Made by a program: the position numbers and the translations under genes
Assembly: GCA_948602995.1 (NCBI GenBank)
Contig: CAPEBR010000005.1
Location: 1 to 64,000 of the forward strand
Reading direction: 5' to 3'
DNA: 64,000 bases
DNA from: an uncultured Dorea sp.
GTDB lineage: Bacteria; Bacillota; Clostridia; Lachnospirales; Lachnospiraceae
The notes under the pieces: model-generated
Told to the model about the DNA's origin: nothing
Database searches by the model: none
What the model saw: the letters and a program-made list of their open reading frames with translations, nothing else
Shown: positions 33,026-41,387 of the stretch, in pieces
Layout of the letters: each line of letters begins with the position of its first letter
Position numbering within the stretch: the stretch's first letter is position 1

Positions 33026-34393
33026 TTACTCGCCGAACTCATTCTTCAGAGTTGCCTGTGACTCTTCAAGCGCTTCCTTCACATCCATACCGTTTTCATA
33101 GATGTTGTTCAGTGTCACATTACAGAATTCGTTGTTAATGGACGGGAACTTCTCACTGGTCAGTGAATCAAGTGCCATAATACCATCCTGAATCTCAAGC
33201 AGTGTGTCAAACGGATATGTATTAAAGAATTTTACGAACTGGTTTTCCGGGTTCTGTGTCAGTTCTGTATCGGTCCATACTGCTGTATTTACCGGGTCAA
33301 AACCTAATACATTCCATACTTCCTCATTTGCTCCCTCAGACAGCTTGATGTATGCAAATACTTCTGCCGCAAGGTCTGCGTTCTCGCTGCTTGCTACTAC
33401 TGCAGTACCAGTACCGCCGCCGCCGATGGACTTCACTTCATCGCCTTCATTCCATACCGGCGTCGGAGCGATTGCTACTTTTCCGGAAAGGTCTGTCATG
33501 TAGCTTGTGAATCTGGACGTCTGCCAGAACGGCATAATCTGTACTGCGTAATCCCCGTTGTTGTAGGACGGATATGCTTCCTCATTATCCGGCTGTCCTC
33601 CCGGTACGGTTGCGAATGCGCCTGTATCCTGCATTCCCTTGATGTACTCAAGAACCTCTACCATCTTGTCATTGGTGATATCAATGTTGCCGTCAGCGTC
33701 AAGATAGTCTCCACCCTTCTGTCTTAACATCAGGTTGATCATCCACTGTGCTGTTGTCTCCACACATGCAAAGGTCTTTCCGGTCTTCTCATGGTATTTT
33801 ACTCCTGCTTCCTTGAAGTCATCCCATGTCTTGATAGTAGTGTAGTCTACTTCTGCTTCCTTAAGCGCCTCTGTATTGTAGAATGCAACCATAGCGCCAA
33901 CGTGTGTCGGGAATCCGTAATATGCACCGTCTTTTCCATAAATCTTAAGACGTGACTCAATGATATTGCTAAGATACGGCTCAATCTGAGGCGTCAGATC
34001 TTTAAGACCGATCTGTCCTGTCATGAACGCCGGGAACTTGCCAAGCTCAATATCGACAACATCCGGTGCGCCTTCTCCTGATTCCAGGGCAAGTGACAGC
34101 TTGTTGTGCATATCATCATACTGCATGTTGCTAAGCACCAGCTTTACCTTCTTGTCCGGATGCTCTTCATTCCATCTCTCCGCCATATCTGTATAGAACT
34201 GCTGATGAAGCTCGATGAATGTCCATACCTCTAACTCGGTAGCTTCTCCTTCTACCTCCATCTCGTTCTTTCCGGCAGAGCCTGAACCCTCTGACTTCTC
34301 AGAGTCGCCTCCCTCGCTTCCGGCGCTGCAGCCAAGCAGCATAGATGCTGTCATTGCAATACATAACAGCGTTGCTAAAAGTTTCTTTTTCAT
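33026..34393 (-). CDS. Extracellular sugar-binding lipoprotein (solute-binding family 1)
   Basis: This lipoprotein captures the transported sugar outside the membrane. The signal peptide ends in a lipobox, SMLLGCSAG, with the acylated Cys at about residue 22, followed by a Ser/Gly/Glu-rich linker. Family 1 features include LEVWTFIELHQQFYTDMAERWNEE, VVDIELGKFPAFM, WDDFKEAG and GDYAVQIMPFW. AAGGAGG precedes the ATG at 34393; the upstream in-frame ATG at 34447 is not needed. Given its neighbours (GH51, GH127, GH43) the ligand is probably an arabino-oligosaccharide; that is inference. Confidence 0.93.
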   Translation of the reverse strand: MKKKLLATLLCIAMTASMLLGCSAGSEGGDSEKSEGSGSAGKNEMEVEGEATELEVWTFIELHQQFYTDMAERWNEEHPDKKVKLVLSNMQYDDMHNKLSLALESGEGAPDVVDIELGKFPAFMTGQIGLKDLTPQIEPYLSNIIESRLKIYGKDGAYYGFPTHVGAMVAFYNTEALKEAEVDYTTIKTWDDFKEAGVKYHEKTGKTFACVETTAQWMINLMLRQKGGDYLDADGNIDITNDKMVEVLEYIKGMQDTGAFATVPGGQPDNEEAYPSYNNGDYAVQIMPFWQTSRFTSYMTDLSGKVAIAPTPVWNEGDEVKSIGGGGTGTAVVASSENADLAAEVFAYIKLSEGANEEVWNVLGFDPVNTAVWTDTELTQNPENQFVKFFNTYPFDTLLEIQDGIMALDSLTSEKFPSINNEFCNVTLNNIYENGMDVKEALEESQATLKNEFGE

Positions 34394-34456
34394 GTTGAAT
34401 CCTCCTTCTTTTTGTTTTTCTATCTTCCAGGGGAACATACCCCTCAAAGACCAGGG

Positions 34457-36409
34457 TTATAGTAGTTCCTTCATCCACACCTGCATCTCGCCCGGCTTTC
34501 GGTTGCCCCAGGCGTGGTAAGGAACCGCACGGAGTGTTACCTCCTCAAGCTGATTCTCTCTGTCGCCATAAAGTGCGCCGTCTTCCCAAAGCGTATCCTT
34601 AAGACGCTTTCCGGTAAATGTAACTGTTGTCACTCCGCCTAACAGATTCTCCTCATAAGCCTCCACAAGCTTCCCCTTCGCATCGGCAAATACCCCAGAC
34701 AGATTCTCTCCGTTGTCCGTCTCCTCCAGACAGTACACCAGGGGACCCTTAACAATGGCAATCCGTCCTGCATCTGCACGCACCTTCGGGTTGGCACGTA
34801 CAAAACGCGCCGGGACTGAAAACCTGACGACAAGCTCAGTCCTTCCCGCCGGAAGGTTTCTGATATATAGATATCCCTTTTCCACCGGACAATCCGCAGT
34901 ATATGCACTGCCCGATATGGTATACTCCTTTACATAAGACGGAATCCGAAGCGCAAGGTTTGATCCCGCCCCGTCCTTTTCTGTCTCAAAAACAAGCTTA
35001 ATCCTTCCTGTATTTGTCAGGTCGCTCTCTACTGTCAGATTGACGTCAGAACCCTGAAGCTTTACATCCACGCTGCCGGATATGTAGAGATTCACATACA
35101 GCGTATCCTCTGATGTGAAATACAGATACTGCCCCAGCGACGCGAGGGTTCTTGCAATATTCGGCGGGCAGCATGCTACGCCGAACCATTTCTGGCGTAC
35201 CGCTTTTACATGCTCCATGGATGTGCGCTTCATGCAGTTGTCCGGCCACACCTCCAGCGGATTCACATAAAAGAAGCTCTTCCCGTCCATGGCTATTCCC
35301 GAAAGCACCGTATTATAGAGCGCCTTCTCCACCGTATCCATATAGGATGCATCCTTCGTAATCTGTGCCATCCTTCTTCCAAAAAGCGCCAGCCCTATGG
35401 ATGCGCATGTCTCGGAATAATTTCTGTCATTAGGAAGGTCGTAATCTGTCGTAAACCTTTCCAAAAACCCCGAGGAACCAATCCCCCCGGTTATGTACAT
35501 TCTGCGCTTTGTCATATCCTCCCAAAGTGTTTCGCAGGCCTGAAACAGCTCCTGATCCTGATACAGGTATGCCAGATCCGCCATGGCGCAGTACATATAC
35601 ACCGCACGCACTGCATGTCCTTCTGCGGTAGTCTGCTCCCGCACCGGAAGATGAGACTGGGAATAGCTTACATCATAATCGTCAAACTCCGGCGAGAGCT
35701 GCCGGTATCCCGGTTTTCTTTCTTCCTCCAGGAAATAGTTCTCTCCTGTGCCTCTGGCATCAATAAAATATTTTGCAGTCTTCAGATATTTCTGGTCCCC
35801 CGTCACCTCATAGAGCCTGACAAGGGCAAGCTCTATCTCCTGATGACCCGGATATCCATGACGCCTTCCTTCTTCACTGCCGAAGATCTGACAGATAAGA
35901 TCTGCAAAACGCTTCATAATCTCCAAAAACTCTGTCTTCCCAGTAGCTTTATAGTATGCTGTTGCAGCTTCGATCATATGTCCTGCTGTGTAGAGCTCAT
36001 GACCCTCTCTCAGATTCTTCCAGCGTAGCTCTGGCGCCTTAATCGTAAAGTATGTATTCAGATACCCATCCTCGCCCTGTGCCCGGCCTATGAGATTAAT
36101 CGCTCCATCAGCCAGCTTTTCGAGCTCCTTGTCAGGAGACGCCTCCAGGGCGTAAGCAACTGCTTCAAGCCACTTTGCCACATCCGTGTCCTGGAAAACT
36201 GCTCCTTCAAAGTTTCCTTCCGCCTCATTTGCCGCAACTTTAAAATTATGTATACAATGGCTCGTTTCCACTCCCTCTATCCGGTCATTCAGAATATCCC
36301 ACTGGTAAGGAATCAATACATCCTTTACCAGCCCGGTATATCTGTCCCAAAACGAATCCTTTATCTTAATCTGACGTAAAGGTATTGTTTCCAGCCGTTT
36401 CTTTTCCAT
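34457..36409 (-). CDS. Beta-L-arabinofuranosidase, GH127
   Basis: This 650-residue cytosolic enzyme belongs to GH127, whose founding member HypBA1 releases L-arabinose from beta-1,2-arabinobiose using a Zn-bound Cys nucleophile. The family residues are visible: Glu-x-Cys in SETCASIG and the Cys pair in GVACCPPNIARTLASLG, which together form the zinc site and nucleophile. The N-terminal GNFEGAVFQDTDVAKWLEA and INLIGRAQGEDGYLNTYF are also typical. There is no signal peptide. It is the first gene of the operon, with a promoter and LacI-type palindromes upstream. The usual substrates come from hydroxyproline-rich plant glycoproteins. Confidence 0.94.
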   Translation of the reverse strand: MEKKRLETIPLRQIKIKDSFWDRYTGLVKDVLIPYQWDILNDRIEGVETSHCIHNFKVAANEAEGNFEGAVFQDTDVAKWLEAVAYALEASPDKELEKLADGAINLIGRAQGEDGYLNTYFTIKAPELRWKNLREGHELYTAGHMIEAATAYYKATGKTEFLEIMKRFADLICQIFGSEEGRRHGYPGHQEIELALVRLYEVTGDQKYLKTAKYFIDARGTGENYFLEEERKPGYRQLSPEFDDYDVSYSQSHLPVREQTTAEGHAVRAVYMYCAMADLAYLYQDQELFQACETLWEDMTKRRMYITGGIGSSGFLERFTTDYDLPNDRNYSETCASIGLALFGRRMAQITKDASYMDTVEKALYNTVLSGIAMDGKSFFYVNPLEVWPDNCMKRTSMEHVKAVRQKWFGVACCPPNIARTLASLGQYLYFTSEDTLYVNLYISGSVDVKLQGSDVNLTVESDLTNTGRIKLVFETEKDGAGSNLALRIPSYVKEYTISGSAYTADCPVEKGYLYIRNLPAGRTELVVRFSVPARFVRANPKVRADAGRIAIVKGPLVYCLEETDNGENLSGVFADAKGKLVEAYEENLLGGVTTVTFTGKRLKDTLWEDGALYGDRENQLEEVTLRAVPYHAWGNRKPGEMQVWMKELL

Positions 36410-36426
36410 GCTGCACCACCTTCCGG

Positions 36427-36440
36427 TTAATCGTTTAATA
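36427..36440. promoter_or_regulatory. Secondary LacI-type operator in the GH127 leader
   Basis: This 14-bp stretch agrees at 12 of 14 positions with the perfect palindrome ATTAAACGTTTAAT found at 36569-36582. It lies about 20 bp before the GH127 start codon. Two such sites about 140 bp apart would allow DNA looping. Confidence 0.55.
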
Positions 36441-36533
36441 TGTATTTTTGAAAAAATGTGCTCTTATTTTCAAACAGATGCTCTTTCCAATTTTATTTTT
36501 TGCTTAACATGTTATTTTCTGTTCCTTATTATC

Positions 36534-36602
36534 TTTATATCACATTGTTTGCACAATTGCAAGTAAAAATTAAACGTTTAATGTTGTGCAGCTTGCACAA
36601 CA
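36534..36602 (-). promoter_or_regulatory. Promoter and operators of the arabinoside operon
   Basis: On the minus strand TTGCAA (36557-36562) and TATAAA (36534-36539) are 17 bp apart. Immediately upstream lies the perfect palindrome ATTAAACGTTTAAT (36569-36582). Next to it is another inverted repeat, GTTGTGCA facing TGCACAAC (36584-36602). A related TTGCACAATTGCAA overlaps the -35 box. The central CG palindrome fits a LacI/GalR-type operator. The second repeat may bind another regulator. The stretch 36603-36723 shows nothing further. Confidence 0.7.
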
Positions 36603-36723
36603 CCCCCATAAAGCCGGCATTTTGAAGACTTTTTCTTCGCCCAAAGTGTCTGTATTTTTTTCAATATGTGAAAAACTGTCGATGGCAGCTTTCTCCGTTA
36701 AAGTTTTCCGCCTATACGGCTGC

Positions 36724-37767
36724 TCAGCTCTTCTGAATGGCTGAAACAGATTTTCTGATAAGCGGATAACATTTCACTTTACGGATATTGTCCTGAAGCC
36801 CCAGCTCTTCCCTGCGGAGCATTCTGATGATAATCTCACTGGCCTCATACCCTATATCATGAAGAGGCAGCGTAATTGTTGAAAGAGGGGGTTTATAATA
36901 TCCTGACAACTCCCTGTTATCATACCCGACCACCGAAATGTCCCGGCCCGGCTTAAGATTAAGCTCTTCAAGGCGGTCATACACCCCACCGGCCATCAGG
37001 TCATTCATGCAGAAAATGGCCGTCACATTCTTCTTAAGAAGCAGATCTGTCCCAGCATACCCGCTGTCCCTGAACCAGTCCCCGGTACAGATGTACTCTG
37101 GATTATAGAAGATCCGGTTCTCAAAGAGGGCCCTCTGATATCCAAGCAGACGATCCTGCATATGGGGGCTGTCCCGTTTTCCGGTAATCACGCCGATCTT
37201 TCTGTGCCCCTGGTCTATCATATGCTGCACAATCTGATATGCGCCGTCCTCATCGTCCACCACGACCGAAGGCACCTTTGCGCTCCTCGTATACCCGTAT
37301 GCCATCACCGCCGGAACCGGAAGGGTTTCCGGAATACACCTAAGCGTCCTCTCATGGGCCGCTACATAGATAATCCCCTCCACCTGCTTTGCAATCAGCT
37401 CCCCAATCTCATCCCTCACAATGGGATAAAAATCATCTCTGTGGTAATATGTATCGTTATATTTTTTATATAAACGCAGATTAATCAGGAGAATCTGGTA
37501 CTTCTCCTCCTCACAGTGTTCTGTAATGCCGTCTACAATATCCGGAATACTGAATATCGTCATATCCTCCACAATGACGCCGATGCTCCGCGAGTTCTTT
37601 GTCTTCAGGTTCCTCGCAATCGTATTCGGATGATAATTCAGCTCTTTTACCTTCTCCATAACCCTCTTTCTCGTCTCATCACTCGCACCCGGCTTATGAT
37701 TCAGAATGTTCGACACAGTTGCAACCGACACGCCGCACTCGCGTGCAATTTCCTTAATTGTAGCCAT
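36724..37767 (-). CDS. LacI-family transcriptional regulator
   Basis: The N-terminal LacI helix-turn-helix reads ATIKEIARECGVSVATVSNILN, with hinge LNYHPNTIARNLKTKNS. A periplasmic-binding-like ligand domain follows (IGVIVEDMTIFSIPDIVDGI, VVVDDEDGAYQIVQHMIDQGH, AIFCMNDLMAGG, VVGYDNRELSGYYKPPLSTI). It lies directly upstream of the GH127 operon on the same strand and probably represses it in the absence of an arabinose-containing inducer, through the palindromes at 36426-36602. It has its own promoter and a GGATGGAG site. Confidence 0.93.
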   Translation of the reverse strand: MATIKEIARECGVSVATVSNILNHKPGASDETRKRVMEKVKELNYHPNTIARNLKTKNSRSIGVIVEDMTIFSIPDIVDGITEHCEEEKYQILLINLRLYKKYNDTYYHRDDFYPIVRDEIGELIAKQVEGIIYVAAHERTLRCIPETLPVPAVMAYGYTRSAKVPSVVVDDEDGAYQIVQHMIDQGHRKIGVITGKRDSPHMQDRLLGYQRALFENRIFYNPEYICTGDWFRDSGYAGTDLLLKKNVTAIFCMNDLMAGGVYDRLEELNLKPGRDISVVGYDNRELSGYYKPPLSTITLPLHDIGYEASEIIIRMLRREELGLQDNIRKVKCYPLIRKSVSAIQKS

Positions 37768-37829
37768 CTTTTTTTCTCCATCCTGTTGTCTTTAACCGCA
37801 TAAGGGCTTAAAACAAACTTAATATTTAT

Positions 37830-37859
37830 ATCTTATTCCATTCTACTTTCACTTGTCAA
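37830..37859 (-). promoter_or_regulatory. Promoter of the LacI-family gene
   Basis: On the minus strand TTGACA (37854-37859) is followed after 18 bp by TAAGAT (37830-37835). The distance to the start codon is about 60 bp. Confidence 0.55.
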
Positions 37860-37898
37860 CCGGGGATTTGTATGTTACCATATTTATCACTCTTAGTT

Positions 37899-37925
37899 GT
37901 TACTGTTCACTCCGTGACCAGTAAC
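37899..37925. repeat. Isolated left arm of repeat family A
   Basis: GTTACTGTTCAC and GTGACCAGTAAC form an imperfect hairpin identical to the first 27 bases of the full element at 7442. It sits 44 bp upstream of the GH43 start. No clear promoter for GH43 was seen nearby. Confidence 0.8.
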
Positions 37926-37968
37926 TCTTAGTTTTCATTTATTTAAACAGATGCCAAAGGAGAATATT

Positions 37969-39519
37969 ATGATATCAGATTATAAGAAACCAATGCATCA
38001 ACTTCCTGAGGCAGGTTTTTTATGCAGAGAATGTCAGACTTCTGCATACCTGCGGTCTTACACGGTGACATGGGAACCCCCGGCGGAGGGATTTTTTTAC
38101 CTCGAATACAGCTACAACCATACCCACTGGTACCGGTTAAACGGCGGATGCCGCATTGAGGCCGCAGCCCTGCCCCAGGAGGTTCTTTCCCATAAGGAAG
38201 AGCTTGTTTCCCCGTGCCATCCGGCCATTACCCTTCCGCTTTCCGTCATGAGAACCCTTCAGGCGCAGTACGGCGCTCCTGAGCCGGTTGTCCTTTCCTC
38301 CAGGGAAGAAATTGAGCTTCCAGCGGCTTCCGGCAGGCTTCCAGAGAAAATTACAGTCACCTATACAAATGGTATGACAGAGGAACGTCCTCTTATATGG
38401 AAACCTGACGAAACCTGGGCGGCCGGAAAGGGCAGTAAGAAAAACCCCCGCATGACAGGCTTTATACAGACGCCGGTCTGCGCGGCGCCACTGGTCAGCC
38501 ACCGGGCGGATCCATATATATACAAGCATTCTGACGGAAAATATTATTTCATAGGCTCACACACAGATGCCGGACATAACCTTGACGGAAGATACCAGTA
38601 TCTGTATCTGATTCTGCGCTGTGCAGACACCCTGGAGGGACTGACGGATAATTCCGGGCGGTACACGGAGAAGATTATTTACAAAAAAGCTCCGTTAGAG
38701 GGAGCAGACGGCTTTCTGAAAAGTCCGCATCTGTGGGCCCCGGAGATTCATTTTATAAACGGAGGCTGGTATGTGTATTATACTGCCAGTATCTCTGACA
38801 CGTCATCCTGGCGGATCCGCCCGCACTGCCTTGCGTGCACTGGGCCGGATCCCATGAAGGACGACTGGGTGGAGAAAGGACCGGTCAGGACTACTGTAGA
38901 GGGAGATATTGCCTTCACAGATTTTTCCCTGGACCACACCTACCTCTGCCACAACGGGCAGGACTATCTCCTATGGGCGCAGAAGACAGATAATATATCT
39001 GATATCTTCATCTCCAGGCTTGAAAATCCCTGGACCATCTGCACTCCGGCGGTAAAGCTTACCCGTCCGGAATACAGCTGGGAACTGCACGGATTCCCGG
39101 TCGATGAAGGCCCGGCGGTGTTAAAGCATGGCGGTAAAATCTTTGTAACCTTTTCCGCCAGCGGGACAGACGCCATGTACTGTATGGGACTTTTGTACGC
39201 AGAGGAAACAGCGGACCTTCTGAATGCCGCCTCCTGGACAAAATGCCCTTACCCCGTATTCCAGAGCAGTCCCGCTACCGGATACTACGGCCCCGGCCAC
39301 AATAGCTTTACGCGCTCAGATGATGACAGCGAGGATCTGATCATCTATCACTGCCGCCAGGAGGAACGCTATCTTGGTGAAAATGATTACCAGCCCCTTT
39401 ATGATGCGGGGCGGAATGCATATATCGGAAAAGTCTTCTGGAATCCGGACGGAATGCCCTCCTTCTCCATACCGGGGGCTTCTATTGCGGCAAGAGCAGA
39501 AGATCTGAAAGTAAGATGA
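37969..39519 (+). CDS. GH43-family arabinosidase/xylosidase-like glycosidase
   Basis: The 516-residue product has a beta-sandwich-like N-terminus with an Ig-like stretch (ITVTYTNGMTEERPLIW). A five-bladed propeller typical of GH43 follows. Likely catalytic residues are the Asp in HRADPYIYK (general base), an Asp in the central blades (AFTDFSLD) and the Glu in VDEGPAVLKHGG (general acid). APEIHFINGGWYVYYTA is also typical. There is no signal peptide, so it is intracellular. AAAGGAG lies seven bases before the ATG at 37969. It is divergent from lacI and belongs by function to the arabinoside locus. Confidence 0.88.
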   Translation: MISDYKKPMHQLPEAGFLCRECQTSAYLRSYTVTWEPPAEGFFYLEYSYNHTHWYRLNGGCRIEAAALPQEVLSHKEELVSPCHPAITLPLSVMRTLQAQYGAPEPVVLSSREEIELPAASGRLPEKITVTYTNGMTEERPLIWKPDETWAAGKGSKKNPRMTGFIQTPVCAAPLVSHRADPYIYKHSDGKYYFIGSHTDAGHNLDGRYQYLYLILRCADTLEGLTDNSGRYTEKIIYKKAPLEGADGFLKSPHLWAPEIHFINGGWYVYYTASISDTSSWRIRPHCLACTGPDPMKDDWVEKGPVRTTVEGDIAFTDFSLDHTYLCHNGQDYLLWAQKTDNISDIFISRLENPWTICTPAVKLTRPEYSWELHGFPVDEGPAVLKHGGKIFVTFSASGTDAMYCMGLLYAEETADLLNAASWTKCPYPVFQSSPATGYYGPGHNSFTRSDDDSEDLIIYHCRQEERYLGENDYQPLYDAGRNAYIGKVFWNPDGMPSFSIPGASIAARAEDLKVR

Positions 39520-39521
39520 TA

Positions 39522-39559
39522 ATGGGGACGGGGCATTTTTAAAAATGCCCCGTCCCCAT
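39522..39559. repeat. Perfect palindrome, repeat family B (GC variant)
   Basis: This 38-bp perfect palindrome has arms ATGGGGACGGGGCATTTTT, right after the GH43 stop and before the convergent phosphoesterase stop. Confidence 0.9.
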
Positions 39560-39566
39560 CTGTCTG

Positions 39567-41387
39567 CTACTCAATTTCCACTAAGGGAATCTGCCTGAGA
39601 TCCCAGGAGCCGTCCCTGTGGAGCGTAATTAGTTCTGCCCCTCTCTGCTCTGTGTCATCCTCAATGCCTGGCATGGCAAGGTAATCAATGCTCATGCCGT
39701 AGGTCAGCCGGATCCCTCTGTACTCCAGGGACATATTGTTATAATGGTCATGCCCGCAGAAGACTGCCTTCGTGCTCCCAAGTTCCACCATACGGTCAAA
39801 CAGACTGCTCGGGTAATCGGAGCAGCACACCTTGTCGATCATTTTCTCCCCGTTTTCCCCGAAAAAATATGTCACTTCACTGCTGCCCTCTACATAGAGC
39901 TCATAGGCTGTGCGGTACTCCTTTAGAGGGATATGGAAAAACACCATGGAATTCACGGTATGTCCCTCCTCCCTGTTCATCCGTTCCACCTCTTCTGCGT
40001 ACCAGTCCACCTGGTCGTCGTGAATATAATCATACACATTAATCCCCTCTCCTGTATAGCTGTTGGAATCTATGAGGAAAAGGGCGGTATTAAGCGTCCC
40101 GTCACTGTTTCTCACCTTGATCAGCTGGTTATTCCTCCCCGTAATGGCAGGCTGCACATAAGGATATAAAAGGGTTCCGGATGTCTTAAAGGAAAGCGAT
40201 TTGTACAGGTCATTCAAATCTGACTTTGACATAACAGCCATGCCTTCTGTATCATGATTTCCGTAAGTAAAGCACCAGGGGATTCCGATATTTCTCATAA
40301 ATGCCGCAAACTGCCCCACCGGAGCCGAGTTATTCAGAGACAGGGACATAATCCCCATGGGAAAAGTAAGATCTCCAGTCACCACCACAAGATCCGGCCT
40401 CGTATGCTCAATCTCCGCATAGCAGGCCCTGAGCGCCTTCATATCCTTCTGGTAGGAATTGAGACTACCGCCGAGATGGATGTCCGTCAGATGAAGGATC
40501 CTGAAATCGTCTGTGGAGGATGTGATAGTGTACACCCCGGTTCTTTCATCATAGACAACCGGATCTCCATGGTCGCCGACAATTGGAATCGAGTTAATAT
40601 AGGGCTGGGTATACCAGGTATCCCTGGTTAAAAACTGATATCCCGAAATGCACACAGCCATCAGAAGAAATACCGCAATCCTGTGCCTGTTTATGACGAT
40701 ATTGGCGGTGATAATCTTTTTTCGAAGCTTTAAATTGTAAAGCAGGATCAGGCCTGCAAAAAACGCCCCTGTCACAAGCATAACATTAACCGGACGGGAA
40801 ATATGGTCAATAAAAAGATACACTGTCAGAAGAACGGCCAGCCAGTAAACACCTGAAAAGAGAGCCACTCCCTTCAGGTGTCTTTGGCAGATCCCTTTTT
40901 CCGGATGGCCGCATCTTTTCCGCAGGACTCCAGACAGGAACAGATTTTTCACACAGAGAAAAAGCGGAGCCTGAATGACCAGCATATTTGCAAAGATATT
41001 TTCTGCAATTTCCGCCGGCTTGGAATTTCCCTGGAAAGCAAAGATAACCTCCGCTGCCAGGAAAAAGGAACATGCCGCAAAGAAAAGAGCTGTCCCGTTT
41101 ATGAGCCTTTTTGTATATCTCTCTGACATGGTGCGAAAATACCGGACTGCCTCCTCATCGCAGTCCTCCGCCGCCCATGCCCTTTCCTCCTCCACAACTT
41201 TCCTGTACAGGATAATGATGCCGGCAGATATCACCGCCAGGGAGAGAATCATCAGTACAGCATACCAGGGAGCTGTGAACAGGTCATAAATCAGCCACAC
41301 AAGCTGGTTGAAGCCTGCCGCCGCGAGAAATGCAATGCCATAGACTCTCCGGCTCTGTACACGAAGCTCCTTCTTCAGTTCCTTCAA
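39567..41387 (-). CDS. Multi-pass membrane metallophosphoesterase
   Basis: The N-terminal 240 residues hold about seven hydrophobic helices (such as FLAAAGFNQLVWLIYDLF, LFLCVKNLFLSGV and AVFLLMAVCISGYQFL). A calcineurin-like phosphoesterase domain follows, with LHLTDIHLGG (DxH), VTGDLTFP (GD), TYGNHDTEG (GNHD), VFFHIPLKEY and CGHDHYNN (GHDH). The catalytic part is probably outside the cell. Its substrate is unknown. The start is a TTG at 41387 that overlaps the rarA stop (TTGA), with GGAGG nine bases upstream, so the two genes are translationally coupled. Confidence 0.85.
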   Translation of the reverse strand: MKELKKELRVQSRRVYGIAFLAAAGFNQLVWLIYDLFTAPWYAVLMILSLAVISAGIIILYRKVVEEERAWAAEDCDEEAVRYFRTMSERYTKRLINGTALFFAACSFFLAAEVIFAFQGNSKPAEIAENIFANMLVIQAPLFLCVKNLFLSGVLRKRCGHPEKGICQRHLKGVALFSGVYWLAVLLTVYLFIDHISRPVNVMLVTGAFFAGLILLYNLKLRKKIITANIVINRHRIAVFLLMAVCISGYQFLTRDTWYTQPYINSIPIVGDHGDPVVYDERTGVYTITSSTDDFRILHLTDIHLGGSLNSYQKDMKALRACYAEIEHTRPDLVVVTGDLTFPMGIMSLSLNNSAPVGQFAAFMRNIGIPWCFTYGNHDTEGMAVMSKSDLNDLYKSLSFKTSGTLLYPYVQPAITGRNNQLIKVRNSDGTLNTALFLIDSNSYTGEGINVYDYIHDDQVDWYAEEVERMNREEGHTVNSMVFFHIPLKEYRTAYELYVEGSSEVTYFFGENGEKMIDKVCCSDYPSSLFDRMVELGSTKAVFCGHDHYNNMSLEYRGIRLTYGMSIDYLAMPGIEDDTEQRGAELITLHRDGSWDLRQIPLVEIE

